Source of the DNA: Acuticoccus kalidii
GTDB taxonomy: Bacteria; Pseudomonadota; Alphaproteobacteria; Rhizobiales; Amorphaceae
DNA length: 64,000 nt
Direction: 5' to 3'
Assembly (NCBI RefSeq): GCF_021556395.1
Contig: NZ_JAKGCS010000010.1
Location: 62,001 to 126,000 of the forward strand
Shown: positions 1 to 9,785 of the stretch, in pieces
Numbering within the stretch: the stretch's first letter is position 1
Layout of the letters: every line of letters starts with the position of its first letter
Position numbers and translations under genes: made by a program
The notes under the pieces: generated by a model
What the model was told of the DNA's origin: nothing
The model's database searches: none
Seen by the model: the letters and a program-made list of their open reading frames with translations, nothing else

Positions 1-1
1 C

Positions 2-1459
2 GGGCTGCCACGCGGACGCTCCTCGCTCATCGCGGGGACCGCGGGCAGCGGCAAAACCGTCCTCGCGATGCAATTCCTTCTCGCCGGCATGCGTTGGTAT
101 GAGCAGAACGGCGTCTTCGTGACCTTCGAGGAGACGCCGGACGATCTGATGCTGAACGTCGCCTCGTTCGGCTGGGATCTCGAACAGCTCGTCAAGGACA
201 ACCGGCTCGCCGTCGTCGATGCGACGGCCGATCCGGGGGAGGAGCTGTGGCAGACGGGCGCCTTCGACCTGTCGGCCCTCATGGCGCGGATCGAAGCGGC
301 CGTGCGCAGTGTCGGCGCGAGGCGGGTGATCCTCGACGCTGTCGGTGCGCTCTTTCCTCAGTTCACCGACGCGAATGTCGTCCGGCGCGAGTTGCACCGG
401 ATCCTCGCGGGCCTGCGCCGCCTCGACGTGACGACCATCGTCAACATGGAGCGGACGGACGAGGAGGGGGGCGTCGGCCGCTTCGGCGTCGAGGAATTCG
501 TCGCCGACAATGTTCTCGTCGTGCGCAATCGACTGGAAAACGAGAAGCGCAGGCGGACGATCGAGATCCTCAAATTTCGCGGCGCGACACACCAGAAGGG
601 CGAATATCCCTTCACGATCGACGCGGCGGAGGGGGTGACGGTCATTCCGCTCTCGGCGACCGAGCTTCATCAGAAATCGTCCGCCGTGCGCGTCTCGTCC
701 GGCGTGGCCGAGCTCGACCGTATGTGCGGCGGCGGGATGTACCGCGATTCGATCATCCTCGTGAGCGGCGCGACCGGCACCGGCAAGACGCTCATGGTGA
801 CGGAATATGTCAAAGCGGCGATCAACGCGGGCGAAAGGGTTATCCTCTTCGGCGCCGAGGAAAGCCGCGAGCAGTTGACGCGCAACGCGATCGCGTGGGG
901 CGTCGATTTCGAGCAGGCCGAGAAAGACGGGCTCCTGCGCATCATCTGCCGCTATCCGGAGGTGATGGGCCTCGAGGACCATCTCATCCAGATGAAGCGG
1001 GACATCCAGGCGTTCAAACCGCACCGGGTCGCGATCGATTCGATGTCGGCCTATGAGCGCGTGTCGACGCCGAAATCCTTTCGCGAGTTCGTCATCGGTC
1101 TCACGAGCTATATCAAGCTCCTTGAGACGACGGGCCTTTTTACCAACACGACGTCGATGCTGGTCGGCGGCGAATCGATCACCGAGACGCATATCTCGAC
1201 GATCACGGACACCATCATTCTTCTGCGTTATGTCGAACTCGCCGGCGAGATGCGGCGCGGGCTCGCGGTCCTCAAGATGCGAGGAACGTGGCACGAAAAG
1301 GAGATCCGCGAGTACATGATCGACGGGAACGGGATGCATATCAAATCGGCGTTCCGTGGTGTTTCGGGCATCCTGTCCGGGATGCCGACCTACAGTTTCT
1401 CCTCCGAAGCGGAGCGGCTCGAACGGTTGTTCGACCGGCCCCGCGGCGGGGAACCCTAA
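2..1459 (+). CDS. kaiC: KaiC circadian-clock ATPase (5' end missing)
   Basis: KaiC is a double-RecA-domain ATPase/autokinase that acts as a cytosolic hexamer. The reading frame is open from the window edge, and the first visible residues already contain the first Walker A (GTAGSGKT), so only the extreme N-terminus is lost. The CI domain has the catalytic pair in FVTFEETPDD. The CII domain has a second Walker A (GATGTGKT, about nt 770-793), a second catalytic Glu pair (GAEESREQL), and the phospho-loop HISTITDT, whose Ser and Thr codons at 1196-1201 correspond to the cyanobacterial S431/T432 autophosphorylation sites. The C-terminal KMRGTWHEKEIREYMI segment is typical KaiC. The hybrid kinase starts 15 bp downstream, so the two are probably one operon; kaiB, if present, would lie upstream outside the window. 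The family call is secure. A true oscillator role is inference, since many bacterial KaiC proteins serve stress or timer functions. Confidence 0.93.
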   Translation, partial: GLPRGRSSLIAGTAGSGKTVLAMQFLLAGMRWYEQNGVFVTFEETPDDLMLNVASFGWDLEQLVKDNRLAVVDATADPGEELWQTGAFDLSALMARIEAAVRSVGARRVILDAVGALFPQFTDANVVRRELHRILAGLRRLDVTTIVNMERTDEEGGVGRFGVEEFVADNVLVVRNRLENEKRRRTIEILKFRGATHQKGEYPFTIDAAEGVTVIPLSATELHQKSSAVRVSSGVAELDRMCGGGMYRDSIILVSGATGTGKTLMVTEYVKAAINAGERVILFGAEESREQLTRNAIAWGVDFEQAEKDGLLRIICRYPEVMGLEDHLIQMKRDIQAFKPHRVAIDSMSAYERVSTPKSFREFVIGLTSYIKLLETTGLFTNTTSMLVGGESITETHISTITDTIILLRYVELAGEMRRGLAVLKMRGTWHEKEIREYMIDGNGMHIKSAFRGVSGILSGMPTYSFSSEAERLERLFDRPRGGEP

Positions 1460-1474
1460 GAGCGATGCGGGCCG

Positions 1475-3319
1475 ATGGAGACTGACGAACAGGTTTGCCG
1501 TCTCCTCCTCGTCGAGGACAATCCGGCGGATGCGGCCCTCACCGAAGCGATTCTGGAAACGGCGAATTTCGTCCCGTTCGAGACCGAAACCGCACCGAGC
1601 CTCAATTCTGCCCTCCGCACCTTGCGCGAGGATGAGTTCGACGCGGTCATTCTCGATCTCAACCTGCCGGACAGCCGCGGCGTCGACACGCTGATCGCAT
1701 TGCGCGAGGACTATCCGCAGGTCCCGGTCGTGGTGGTCTCCGGCGTCAATCCCGAAGGCCTCCGGGACGAGGTGCTGCGCCATGGTGCGCAGGAATATAT
1801 CTGGAAGAACGAGCCGGACGCGAATTTCCTCGCCCGCTGCATCCTCTACGCCGTCGAGCGGTTCCGCGCCCAGGAGGCCCACCGCCAGGTCCGCCAGCTC
1901 ATCGACGCCAATCCCGACGCGGTCATCGTCGTCGATATGCAGGGGACGGTCCGCTATCTGAACGACGCGGCGGGCGACCTCTTCGCCGCGACACGCGAGA
2001 CGCTGGTGGGCGAGTGGCTCGGCTTCTCGATCGAGCGCGGGAAGACCTCCGAGATCGAAATCCTCGGCCACGAGCGGCCGATCACCGCCGAGATTCGCGT
2101 CGCCGACATCGCCTGGCAGGGCGAGCCGGCAATGCTCGCCTCGATCCGCGACGTGACGGAAAACCGCCTCCTCTCCGAACAGCTCCGCGAGGCGCAGAAG
2201 ATGGAGGCCGTCGGAATGCTCGCCGGCGGGATCGCGCACGACTTCAACAATCTCCTCGTCGTGATCATGGGCAACACCGAGTTCCTGCTCGACATTTGCG
2301 AGGAGGGGGATCCGCGGCGCGAGATGATCGAGCGGATCGATTCGGCCGCCGAGCGCGCCCGGCACCTGACGCGCCAGCTCCTCGTCTTCTCCCGCCGCCA
2401 GCCGTCCCGCCCGATCGTGATCGACCCGAACGAGGCGGTGCTGCGCCTTTACAATATGCTGCGCCGGTCCTTTCCGAAGGACATCGAGTTCGTGTTCCTG
2501 CCGGCGGAAGATCCGGTCTGGCCGATCTGGGCCGATCCCAACGAGATCGACCAGCTCCTCATGAACCTCACACTCAACGCCAAGCACGCGATGCCGAACG
2601 GCGGGCGCGTCCAGGTCGACATTACGAACACGCGCCTGTCGGTCCCGCGAGGGCGGCTCCCGGCGGGCGAATATGTCCGCATGCGTGTCATCGACAACGG
2701 GACGGGGATCGCGGCGGAGCATTTGCCGCGGATTTTCGATCCGTTCTTCACGACCAAGCCGGTCGGGTCGGGCAGCGGGCTCGGCCTGTCGATCTGCCAC
2801 TCGATCGTCATGCGCGCCGGCGGGGATATCTGGGCCGAAAGCGACCCCGGTTCCCGCACCACCTTCACCGTCTTGTTGCCACGCTGCGGCGACGAGCCGA
2901 CGACGTCGATCTCGGTCAACGCATTCGCCCGGCGTCCGCGCGGGGACGAGACGATCCTCGTCGTGGAGGACGACGCGGCGGTCGCTTCGGCGATCACGCA
3001 GGCGCTGACCCTCAGCGGCTATCACGTGATCTATGCATCGACCGGGGAGCAGGCCCACCGGATCCTGTCGAGCGGGACGACCCATATCGATCTCGTCCTC
3101 AGCGACATCGTAATGCCGCAGATGACGGGCCATGAGCTCGCCGCCTGGCTCACCAAGGCGCAGCCCGAGATGCGCCTCCTTCTGATGACCGGATACACCG
3201 AGAATTTCGAGGCGCTCGAGGCGGAGACGAGCGCGACGCGCGGCTATCTCCTGAAGCCGTTCTTACCGACCCAACTGGTGCGCGCGGTGCGCGATCTCCT
3301 CGATCGGCCCCCCGCCTGA
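1475..3319 (+). CDS. Hybrid sensor histidine kinase (REC-PAS-HisKA-HATPase-REC)
   Basis: A 614-residue cytosolic phosphorelay protein with no transmembrane segment. Domains in order: N-terminal receiver (about 8-125; acidic pair E14-D15, phospho-acceptor D61 in ILDLNLPDS); PAS (about 136-230, beginning QLIDANPDAVIVVD); HisKA with H-box AGGIAHDFNNLL (H255); HATPase_c with N-box NLTLNAKHAM, G1 box DNGTGI, F-box FDPFFTTKP and G2 box GSGLGLS; and a C-terminal receiver (about 496-612; acceptor D544 in LSDIVMPQMTG, conserved K of LLKPF). The start is the ATG 15 bp after the kaiC stop. Position right behind kaiC fits an output or input kinase of a Kai-type timing module, as seen in other alphaproteobacteria that pair KaiC with kinases. 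The signal sensed by the PAS domain is unknown. Confidence 0.9.
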   Translation: METDEQVCRLLLVEDNPADAALTEAILETANFVPFETETAPSLNSALRTLREDEFDAVILDLNLPDSRGVDTLIALREDYPQVPVVVVSGVNPEGLRDEVLRHGAQEYIWKNEPDANFLARCILYAVERFRAQEAHRQVRQLIDANPDAVIVVDMQGTVRYLNDAAGDLFAATRETLVGEWLGFSIERGKTSEIEILGHERPITAEIRVADIAWQGEPAMLASIRDVTENRLLSEQLREAQKMEAVGMLAGGIAHDFNNLLVVIMGNTEFLLDICEEGDPRREMIERIDSAAERARHLTRQLLVFSRRQPSRPIVIDPNEAVLRLYNMLRRSFPKDIEFVFLPAEDPVWPIWADPNEIDQLLMNLTLNAKHAMPNGGRVQVDITNTRLSVPRGRLPAGEYVRMRVIDNGTGIAAEHLPRIFDPFFTTKPVGSGSGLGLSICHSIVMRAGGDIWAESDPGSRTTFTVLLPRCGDEPTTSISVNAFARRPRGDETILVVEDDAAVASAITQALTLSGYHVIYASTGEQAHRILSSGTTHIDLVLSDIVMPQMTGHELAAWLTKAQPEMRLLLMTGYTENFEALEAETSATRGYLLKPFLPTQLVRAVRDLLDRPPA

Positions 3320-3334
3320 TCTCAGCGTGGCTCG

Positions 3335-3358
3335 GCGCGCGGCGTTTCCACCGCGCGC
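3335..3358. terminator. GC-rich hairpin between convergent kinase and tpiA genes
   Basis: Perfect 8-bp stem (GCGCGCGG / CCGCGCGC) with an 8-nt loop in the short gap between two convergent genes. No clear T-run follows on either strand, so it is only a weak candidate for an intrinsic terminator. Confidence 0.3.
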
Positions 3359-3394
3359 GTCCCCGCCGGGACGTCGCGCGGGCCGGGCGTCGCG

Positions 3395-4138
3395 TCAGCT
3401 CTTTGCGGGGGCGGCGAGGGCGATGCCCAAAAAATCGTCCGCCTTGAGGCTCGCCCCACCCACGAGGGCGCCATCCACATTGTCGACCGCGAGGATTTCG
3501 GCCGCATTCCCCGGCTTCACCGAGCCGCCATAGAGGATGCGCACCGGCGCGTTCGCGAATCGGCCCTCGAGGATCGTGCGGATATGGGCGTGCATCTGCG
3601 CGATATCGTCGATCGAGGGGGTGCGACCGGTGCCGATCGCCCACACGGGTTCATATGCGATAACGAGTCGCGCCGGGTCGAGATTGGTGGGGACGGAATT
3701 TTCGATCTGCCGCTTCACGACCGCGAGTGCCTCGCCCTGATCGCGCTGGGCTTCCGTCTCGCCGACACAGACGATCGCCATCAACCCGCCGCGCTGGGCC
3801 GCGGTCGCCTTCTCGGCGACGAGGGCATCGGTCTCATTGTGGTCGGTCCGACGCTCCGAATGGCCGACGATCACGGCCGTCGCACCGCACGCGGCCAGCA
3901 TCTCGGCGGAAATGTCGCCGGTGTGGGCGCCGCTCGGTTCGGGATGGCAATCCTGCCCGCCGACCTCGACTTTTGACACCGTCGCGCGGTCGGCGCATTT
4001 GGCGATCAGCACGAAAGGCGGGCAGACGACGAGGTCGATTCCCTTGGCCGTTGCCTCCGGGGCGCGGGCGATCATGCGCCCGAACTCTTCCATCGAAGAG
4101 GGATCACCATTCATTTTCCAGTTGCCAGCGATCAGCAT
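3395..4138 (-). CDS. tpiA: Triosephosphate isomerase
   Basis: Interconverts dihydroxyacetone phosphate and glyceraldehyde 3-phosphate in glycolysis/gluconeogenesis; cytosolic TIM-barrel dimer. 247 residues, normal family length. Visible active-site motifs: N-terminal GNWKMNG (substrate Lys), VIVGHSERR (electrophilic His), and AYEPVWAIGTGRTPS, which holds the catalytic Glu and the flexible loop 6. The phosphate-binding GGSV motif is also present (ILYGGSVKPGN). The ATG has an AAGGAGAG ribosome-binding site upstream. It is transcribed divergently from the ppiD-trp cluster. The call is firm. Confidence 0.97.
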   Translation of the reverse strand: MLIAGNWKMNGDPSSMEEFGRMIARAPEATAKGIDLVVCPPFVLIAKCADRATVSKVEVGGQDCHPEPSGAHTGDISAEMLAACGATAVIVGHSERRTDHNETDALVAEKATAAQRGGLMAIVCVGETEAQRDQGEALAVVKRQIENSVPTNLDPARLVIAYEPVWAIGTGRTPSIDDIAQMHAHIRTILEGRFANAPVRILYGGSVKPGNAAEILAVDNVDGALVGGASLKADDFLGIALAAPAKS

Positions 4139-4251
4139 CCCGTGCCCTCTCCTTGCGTGCCTTGCGGGCAGAGTGCCCGCTACTTATCATCCGGCGGCGT
4201 TCCGCCAAGCCGGTCCGCTCCCATATCAACCACGGCAAACCTTAGTCCAAT

Positions 4252-6135
4252 ATGCTCAACGCACTACGCCGCGGCGCCAAAGGGATCTTCGCGAAGATCC
4301 TCATCGCACTCCTGGTGATGTCCTTCGCGGTCTGGGGAATCTCCGGCTTCGTGAATCAGATCAACCCGAGCGAGGTGGCTCGGGCGGGTGATACGCCAGT
4401 CAGCGCGCAAGAGTATGCGCGCGTCTACCAACTTCAATCGAACCGCTTGTCACAGCAATTGGGACAGAGTTTGACGCCGCAACAGGCGCAGACGTTCGGA
4501 TTGCCGCAGCAGGTTCTCCAGTCCCTTGTGACCGAGGCGCTTCAAGTCGACGCGGCCCACAAGCTCGGCATCGACCTCAGCGACGATGCGCTTGCCGCCC
4601 GAATCAGGGACAACCCGGCCTTCGCCGGCCCCAATGGCAGCTTCGACCGCAGCCGTTTCGACCGGCTGATGGCCGACAACGGCTACACCGAGGCGCAATT
4701 CATCGAGCAGCAGCGCGCCGCTGCGGCGCAGGAAATGTGGGTGAACGGCCTCATTGGCGGCGTCAGCGCTCCGACGCCTTATCTGCAGGCCTTCAACCGC
4801 TACGCCAATCAGTCGCGCACCGTCGAATGGTTCGCGCTCGACGAGAGCGTGCTCGACGTGATCGAGGATCCGTCCGAGGAGACGCTCCGCGCCTTCTACG
4901 ACGAGAACGCGTCCGAGTTCCGCGCCCCCGAGCGGCGCACCTTCTCGATCGTGACGCTCACCCCGGCGGCGATCGCCGAGCCCGACGCCGTCAGCGACGA
5001 GGCCGTTCAGCGTGCCTATGACGTGCCGGGCGCCTACGGCGCGCCCGAGCGGCGCCGTGTGCAGCAGGTCGTCCTGTCCGACATGGAGATCGCCCAGAAG
5101 GCGGCCGACGCGCTGAATGAGGGCACGGCCTTTTCCGCGATCCTCAGCGAGCTCGACCGCAAGTTCGAGGATGTCGATCTCGGCCTCGTGCAGCGTTCCG
5201 CGCTGGTCGACCCGGCCGTCGCCGAGGCCGCCTTCGAGCTTCCCGCCAGAGGCGCGGCGGCGATCGAAGGCCGGTTCGGTCCGGTCCTCGTGCGCGTCAG
5301 CGAGATCGAGGAGGCCGACAAGCGCCCCTTCGACGAGGTGAAGGACGAAATCCGCCAGACCCTCGCCCTCGAGGAGGCAGCCGTCGAGGTGCGCACCATC
5401 TACGACAATGTCGAGGACGCGGTCGCCGGCGGGGCGAGCATCGCCGAGCTCGCCGAGCGCTTCGACCTGCCGAGCGAGACCTACGATCTCGTCACCCGCG
5501 CCGGCATCGATCGGGACGGCAATCAGGCCGAGATCCCGCAATCCGAGCAGGTCCTCGAAACCGCCTTCGGCTCCGAACCGGGTGACGACGCGATCCCGGT
5601 CCGTGGCGACGACGCCTATGTCTGGGTCCAGACCGATGCGACGGTGGAAGCGGCCGAGCAGCCCTTCGAGGACGTCTCCGGCGACGTTCTCGTCGCCTGG
5701 ACCGCCGCGGAGAAGGCAAAGCGCCTCGACGCGATCGCCGAGGAGGCGGCCGCCGCCGTCAAAGGCGGCACGCCGATCGCCGACGTCGCAGCGCAATATG
5801 GCGTGACGCTCAACACGACGGAGCCCTTCTCGCAGGGCAACCCGCCGGCCGACCTGCCGCAACCCGCACCGGCAGCCGCCTTCGAGGGACCGCTCGGTCA
5901 CGCCGATTCGGTGATCGCCGAGGACGGCCGGCACGTGGTGCTGAAGGTCGCCGAGGTGTCCGAGCCCGTGTTCTTCGAGGAGGCGGCGGACCTTCAACAG
6001 ATGCGCAACACGCTGAACGACGGGACGGCCAACACCATCCTGCTCGACTTCGTGAACGGGTGGCAGGCGCGCGTCGGCGCGACCGTCAACCAGCCGGTCC
6101 TGAACCAGATCATCGGCGTCGCCGAGGGCTCGTGA
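4252..6135 (+). CDS. ppiD: PpiD/SurA-like periplasmic peptidyl-prolyl isomerase/chaperone
   Basis: 627 residues. A short cytosolic N-terminus is followed by a single membrane anchor (about 15-35, [19 protein letters not shown]), then a SurA-type N-terminal chaperone domain rich in Gln (about 40-170) and a parvulin-like region plus C-terminal lobes in the periplasm. This is the PpiD layout: an inner-membrane-tethered folding factor working on proteins leaving the Sec translocon. The parvulin core is divergent, so catalytic prolyl isomerase activity is uncertain and the protein may act mainly as a chaperone. It lies 37 bp upstream of trpD on the same strand, a neighbourhood common in Hyphomicrobiales. 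Confidence 0.88.
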   Translation: MLNALRRGAKGIFAKILIALLVMSFAVWGISGFVNQINPSEVARAGDTPVSAQEYARVYQLQSNRLSQQLGQSLTPQQAQTFGLPQQVLQSLVTEALQVDAAHKLGIDLSDDALAARIRDNPAFAGPNGSFDRSRFDRLMADNGYTEAQFIEQQRAAAAQEMWVNGLIGGVSAPTPYLQAFNRYANQSRTVEWFALDESVLDVIEDPSEETLRAFYDENASEFRAPERRTFSIVTLTPAAIAEPDAVSDEAVQRAYDVPGAYGAPERRRVQQVVLSDMEIAQKAADALNEGTAFSAILSELDRKFEDVDLGLVQRSALVDPAVAEAAFELPARGAAAIEGRFGPVLVRVSEIEEADKRPFDEVKDEIRQTLALEEAAVEVRTIYDNVEDAVAGGASIAELAERFDLPSETYDLVTRAGIDRDGNQAEIPQSEQVLETAFGSEPGDDAIPVRGDDAYVWVQTDATVEAAEQPFEDVSGDVLVAWTAAEKAKRLDAIAEEAAAAVKGGTPIADVAAQYGVTLNTTEPFSQGNPPADLPQPAPAAAFEGPLGHADSVIAEDGRHVVLKVAEVSEPVFFEEAADLQQMRNTLNDGTANTILLDFVNGWQARVGATVNQPVLNQIIGVAEGS

Positions 6136-6172
6136 TGGCCTTGCTGAACAAAAACAGAAATCGGGGGAACCG

Positions 6173-7195
6173 ATGAATGGCCTCAAAGCCCTGATCGCCA
6201 AGGCGGCGTCAGGCGAGACGCTGACCCGCCGCGAGGCGTCCGAAGCCTTCGACGTCCTGATGTCGGGGGAGGCGACGCCCGCCCAGATCGGCGGCCTGCT
6301 GATGGCGATGCGCGTCCGGGGCGAGACCGTCGACGAGATCACCGGCGCCGTCGAGGTGATGCGGGCCAAGATGACCCCGGTGACGGCCCCGGCCGGGGCG
6401 ATCGACATCGTCGGCACCGGGGGCGACGCCTCCGGCACCTACAATGTGTCGACCTGCGCCGCCTTCATCGTTGCGGCCGCCGGCATCCCGGTCGCCAAGC
6501 ACGGCAACCGCGCGCTATCGTCCAAATCGGGTGCGGCGGACGCGTTGATGGCGCTCGGCGTGCGGATCGACCTCACGCCGATCGGCATTGCCGCGTGCAT
6601 CGAGAAGGCGGGGATCGGCTTCATGTTCGCCCCCGCCCATCACGCGGCGATGAAGCATGTCGGGCCGGCGCGGGTCGAGCTCGGCACGCGGACGGTGTTC
6701 AACCTCCTCGGCCCGCTTTCCAACCCGGCGCGCGTCACCCGCCAGCTCGTCGGCGTCTTTTCCGCCGAATGGGTCGCGCCGATCGCCGAGGTGCTCGCCC
6801 AGCTCGGCACCGAAAGGGCCTGGGTCGTCCATGGCGGCGACGGGCTCGACGAGATGACCACGACGACGATCACCCACGTCGCCGCGGTGGAGGACGGCAT
6901 GGTCCGCATCTTCACCGTCGATCCCGAGGAACTCGGCCTCGCGATCGCCAAGCCCGAGGATCTTCGCGGCGCGGATGCCGATCACAACGCCGCCGCCCTG
7001 CGCGCCGTGCTCGGCGGTGAGAAGAACGCCTATCGCGACATCGCCTGCCTCAACGCGGCCGGCGCCCTCCTCGTCGCAGAGAAGGTCGAGACCCTCGAAG
7101 AGGGCGTCGCGCTCGCCCAGCGCCTTCTCGATGACGGTTCGGCCGCCGCCCGCCTGCAAGCCCTCGTCTCCGTCTCCCAAGCGGTGGCCCCCTGA
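6173..7195 (+). CDS. trpD: Anthranilate phosphoribosyltransferase
   Basis: Transfers phosphoribosyl from PRPP to anthranilate in tryptophan synthesis; cytosolic. 340 residues, full length. Motifs: [15 protein letters not shown] (PRPP/Mg site), [17 protein letters not shown] (the KHGNR loop binding both substrates), and [11 protein letters not shown] (second Mg site). A GGGGGAA ribosome-binding site precedes the ATG. The stop overlaps the ATG of the trpC-moaC fusion by 1 bp, indicating coupled translation. No trpG glutaminase gene lies next to it, so the trpEG function must be elsewhere in the genome. Confidence 0.97.
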   Translation: MNGLKALIAKAASGETLTRREASEAFDVLMSGEATPAQIGGLLMAMRVRGETVDEITGAVEVMRAKMTPVTAPAGAIDIVGTGGDASGTYNVSTCAAFIVAAAGIPVAKHGNRALSSKSGAADALMALGVRIDLTPIGIAACIEKAGIGFMFAPAHHAAMKHVGPARVELGTRTVFNLLGPLSNPARVTRQLVGVFSAEWVAPIAEVLAQLGTERAWVVHGGDGLDEMTTTTITHVAAVEDGMVRIFTVDPEELGLAIAKPEDLRGADADHNAAALRAVLGGEKNAYRDIACLNAAGALLVAEKVETLEEGVALAQRLLDDGSAAARLQALVSVSQAVAP

Positions 7196-8472
7196 TGAAC
7201 GCCGTGCCCGATACGCCCGACATTCTCGCCCGCATCGAAGCCTATAAGCGCGAGGAAATCCGCGCTGCCCGCCTTCTCGAGGACGGAAACAAGTGGCGCC
7301 ACCGCGCCGAGGCCGGCCCGCCGCCGCGCGACTTCGTCGGCGCGCTGCGCAATGCCGTGCAGCGTGGTCGCCCCGGCCTCATCGCCGAGATCAAGAAAGC
7401 AAGCCCGTCAAAGGGGCTGATCCGCGCCGATTTCGATCCGCCGCAGCTCGCGAAGGCCTATGCCGACGGCGGCGCGACGTGCCTCTCGGTGCTGACCGAC
7501 GCGCCGTCTTTTCAAGGCAGTCCCGACTATCTCGCCGCCGCCCGCTCCGCCGTCTCGCTGCCGGTCCTGCGCAAGGATTTCCTCTATGTGCGCGAGCAGG
7601 TGTGGCAGTCCCGCGTGTGGGGGGCGGACTGCATCCTCGTCATCATGACGGCGGTCGACGACGAAACGGCGCGCATCCTGGTCGACGAAGCGCGCGATCT
7701 CGGCATGGGCGCGCTCCTCGAAGTCCATGACGAGCGGGATCTCGAACGCGCGTTGCGCCTCGATTCGCCGCTGATCGGCATCAACAACCGCGATCTGCGC
7801 ACCTTCCACACCGATATCGGCGTGACGGAGCGCCTCGCCGCCCAAGTGCCGGCCGACGCGATCCTGATTTCCGAATCCGGGATCGGCTCCAACGCCGAGG
7901 TCCGGCGCCTTCAGGCCGCCGGCGCGCACGCCTTCCTCGTCGGCGAGAGCCTGATGCGGCAAGAGGACGTCGCCGGAGCGACGCGCGCGCTGCTCGGCAC
8001 CCCGCTTACCCATCTCGACGAGGCGGGGGCGGCGCATATGGTGAATGTCGGCGAAAAGGCCGAGACCGAGCGCTACGCGATCGCCGAAGGCGTCGTCTCG
8101 ATGGAGGTCGCGACGCTCGCCGCGATCGAGGCGGGGAACATCAAGAAGGGCGATGTGATCGGGGCTGCACGGATCGCGGGCATCATGGCGGCCAAGCGGA
8201 CGGCGGACATCATCCCGCTCTGCCATCCGATCCCGCTCGACGGGGTCATCGTGGATCTCGTCCCGGTCCCGACGCTGCCCGGCTACAAGATCACCGCCCG
8301 CACGTCGACACGCGGCCGCACCGGGGTAGAGATGGAGGCGTTGACCGCCGTCAGCGCGGCCTGCCTCACCCTCTACGATATGGCGAAGGCCGTCGATCGC
8401 GGTATGACGATCGGTCCGATCCGGCTGCTCGAAAAGGCCGGCGGCCGGTCGGGGACATGGCGGGCGTCATGA
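7195..8472 (+). CDS. trpC-moaC: Fused indole-3-glycerol-phosphate synthase / cyclic pyranopterin monophosphate synthase (TrpC-MoaC)
   Basis: One 425-residue frame joins two enzymes that are normally adjacent separate genes. Residues 1 to about 268 are TrpC (closing of the indole ring in tryptophan synthesis): [29 protein letters not shown] and SESGIGSN are all present. Residues about 271 to 425 are MoaC (molybdenum cofactor synthesis, formation of cyclic pyranopterin monophosphate): [33 protein letters not shown] and [16 protein letters not shown] are all present. The join reads [10 protein letters not shown] with no stop and no Met between the domains, and I see no credible internal start or ribosome-binding site for a separate MoaC. 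Both halves look full length and keep their catalytic residues. The downstream moeA gene fits the MoaC half. Either a genuine bifunctional protein or a lost stop through sequencing error. Confidence 0.93.
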   Translation: MNAVPDTPDILARIEAYKREEIRAARLLEDGNKWRHRAEAGPPPRDFVGALRNAVQRGRPGLIAEIKKASPSKGLIRADFDPPQLAKAYADGGATCLSVLTDAPSFQGSPDYLAAARSAVSLPVLRKDFLYVREQVWQSRVWGADCILVIMTAVDDETARILVDEARDLGMGALLEVHDERDLERALRLDSPLIGINNRDLRTFHTDIGVTERLAAQVPADAILISESGIGSNAEVRRLQAAGAHAFLVGESLMRQEDVAGATRALLGTPLTHLDEAGAAHMVNVGEKAETERYAIAEGVVSMEVATLAAIEAGNIKKGDVIGAARIAGIMAAKRTADIIPLCHPIPLDGVIVDLVPVPTLPGYKITARTSTRGRTGVEMEALTAVSAACLTLYDMAKAVDRGMTIGPIRLLEKAGGRSGTWRAS

Positions 8473-9638
8473 TCAGCGTCGAAGAGGCGCGCGCGCGGCT
8501 CCTCGGTGCCGCGCCGAAGCTGGGCGCGGAGCGTGTGCCGCTCGCCGAGGCGTGCGGCCGCGTCGCCGCCGAGCCGATCCGCGCGCGCCGCACGCAGCCG
8601 CCGTTCGCCTCCTCGGCGATGGACGGATATGCCGTGCGTGCCGCTGAGATCGCGGCCGGCCCGGTGCGCGTCGTCGGCCAATCGGCGGCGGGGCGGCGCT
8701 TCGAGCGGCCGCTCGCGGCGGGCGAGGCGGTGCGCATCTTCACCGGCGCGCCGGTGCCGCCCGAAGCGGATTGCGTCCTCATCCAGGAGGACGCCGTCCG
8801 CGATGGCGACATGCTGTCGACGAAGGAGGCCGTCCGTGCCGGCGATCATATCCGCCGCGAAGGCCTCGATTTCAGCGACGGCGAGACCTTGTTCGAGGCC
8901 GGTACGCGGCTCGAGCCACGCCACCTCGCGCTCGCGGGTGCCGGCGGACACGCCGAGATCGCGGTGGCGCGCCGCCCCCGCGTCGCCTTCCTCGCGACCG
9001 GCGACGAGCTCGTGCCGCCCGGTGCACCGACCGGGCCCGACCAGATCGTCGCCTCGATCACGCCGACGCTCGCCGCGATGATCGCCGGCGTGGGCGGGGA
9101 GGGGATCGATCTCGGCATCGCCCCTGATATCCAAAGCGAGATCGCCCGGCGGGCGGGCGAGGCGCTGAAGACGGCCGATATTCTCGTGACGCTGGGTGGC
9201 GCGTCGGTCGGCGACCACGATCTCGTCAAGCCGGCCCTCGGCGATCTCGGCATCGCGATCGACTTCTGGCGCGTCGCGGTGCGGCCAGGAAAACCGCTGA
9301 TGTTCGCGTCGGACCCGATGGTCCTCGGTCTTCCCGGCAATCCCGTCTCGGGTGTGGTGTGCTCGGTGCTCTTCCTGTTGCCGCTGATCGAGGCGATGCA
9401 AGGCCACAAATCCCCCGGTCCGCGCATCGAGACCGGGATCCTCGGCGCATCCGTTCGCGCCAACGGCCCGCGGCGCGACCATATGCGGGCGCGGCTCGAG
9501 GACGGGCGGATCATCCCGTTCGACGTGCAGGATTCGTCCATGCTGTCGATCTTGTCGCATGCGGACGCGCTATTGGTGCGCCCACCCGAGGCGCCGGCGG
9601 CAGAGGCTGGAGAGATCTGCCAGTATATCAGGCTATAA
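8469..9638 (+). CDS. moeA: Molybdopterin molybdenumtransferase
   Basis: Inserts molybdenum into adenylylated molybdopterin, the last common step of Moco synthesis; cytosolic. About 389 residues from the ATG at 8469, whose ATGA overlaps the TGA of trpC-moaC; an in-frame ATG at 8457 is the alternative. N-terminal MoeA domain with SSAMDGYAV and [13 protein letters not shown], central MoCF-binding fold ([37 protein letters not shown]), and a small C-terminal beta-barrel domain. Coupled to the MoaC half of the preceding fusion, so the two Moco steps are made together. The call is firm. Confidence 0.95.
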   Translation: MISVEEARARLLGAAPKLGAERVPLAEACGRVAAEPIRARRTQPPFASSAMDGYAVRAAEIAAGPVRVVGQSAAGRRFERPLAAGEAVRIFTGAPVPPEADCVLIQEDAVRDGDMLSTKEAVRAGDHIRREGLDFSDGETLFEAGTRLEPRHLALAGAGGHAEIAVARRPRVAFLATGDELVPPGAPTGPDQIVASITPTLAAMIAGVGGEGIDLGIAPDIQSEIARRAGEALKTADILVTLGGASVGDHDLVKPALGDLGIAIDFWRVAVRPGKPLMFASDPMVLGLPGNPVSGVVCSVLFLLPLIEAMQGHKSPGPRIETGILGASVRANGPRRDHMRARLEDGRIIPFDVQDSSMLSILSHADALLVRPPEAPAAEAGEICQYIRL

Positions 9639-9683
9639 CGCTCAAAGCGGAAACATGGACGTTCTCAAATACGCCGGGTTGTA

Positions 9684-9698
9684 GAACACACGACGAAC
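9684..9698. promoter_or_regulatory. SOS box (LexA operator) upstream of lexA
   Basis: GAAC, seven bases, GAAC at 9684-9687 and 9695-9698: exactly the direct-repeat operator GTTC-N7-GTTC (reverse complement) known for alphaproteobacterial LexA. It sits about 90 bp upstream of the lexA start, which fits autoregulation. A further GTTC at 9708-9711 forms a partial inverted arrangement with the second half-site. Confidence 0.85.
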
Positions 9699-9785
9699 GT
9701 GTATAAGGTTCGTGTGGATCGATCAGAAACGATTCGCTAACTGAGGACGCGGCGCAGCCGCCCTGCGCAGACCCGGACGTCACAT

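Noticed and set aside
4450..6438. 660-codon open frame opposite ppiD and trpD
   Set aside because: Runs antisense across two recognised genes and is Arg/Asp/Gly-rich in the way of GC-rich shadows.
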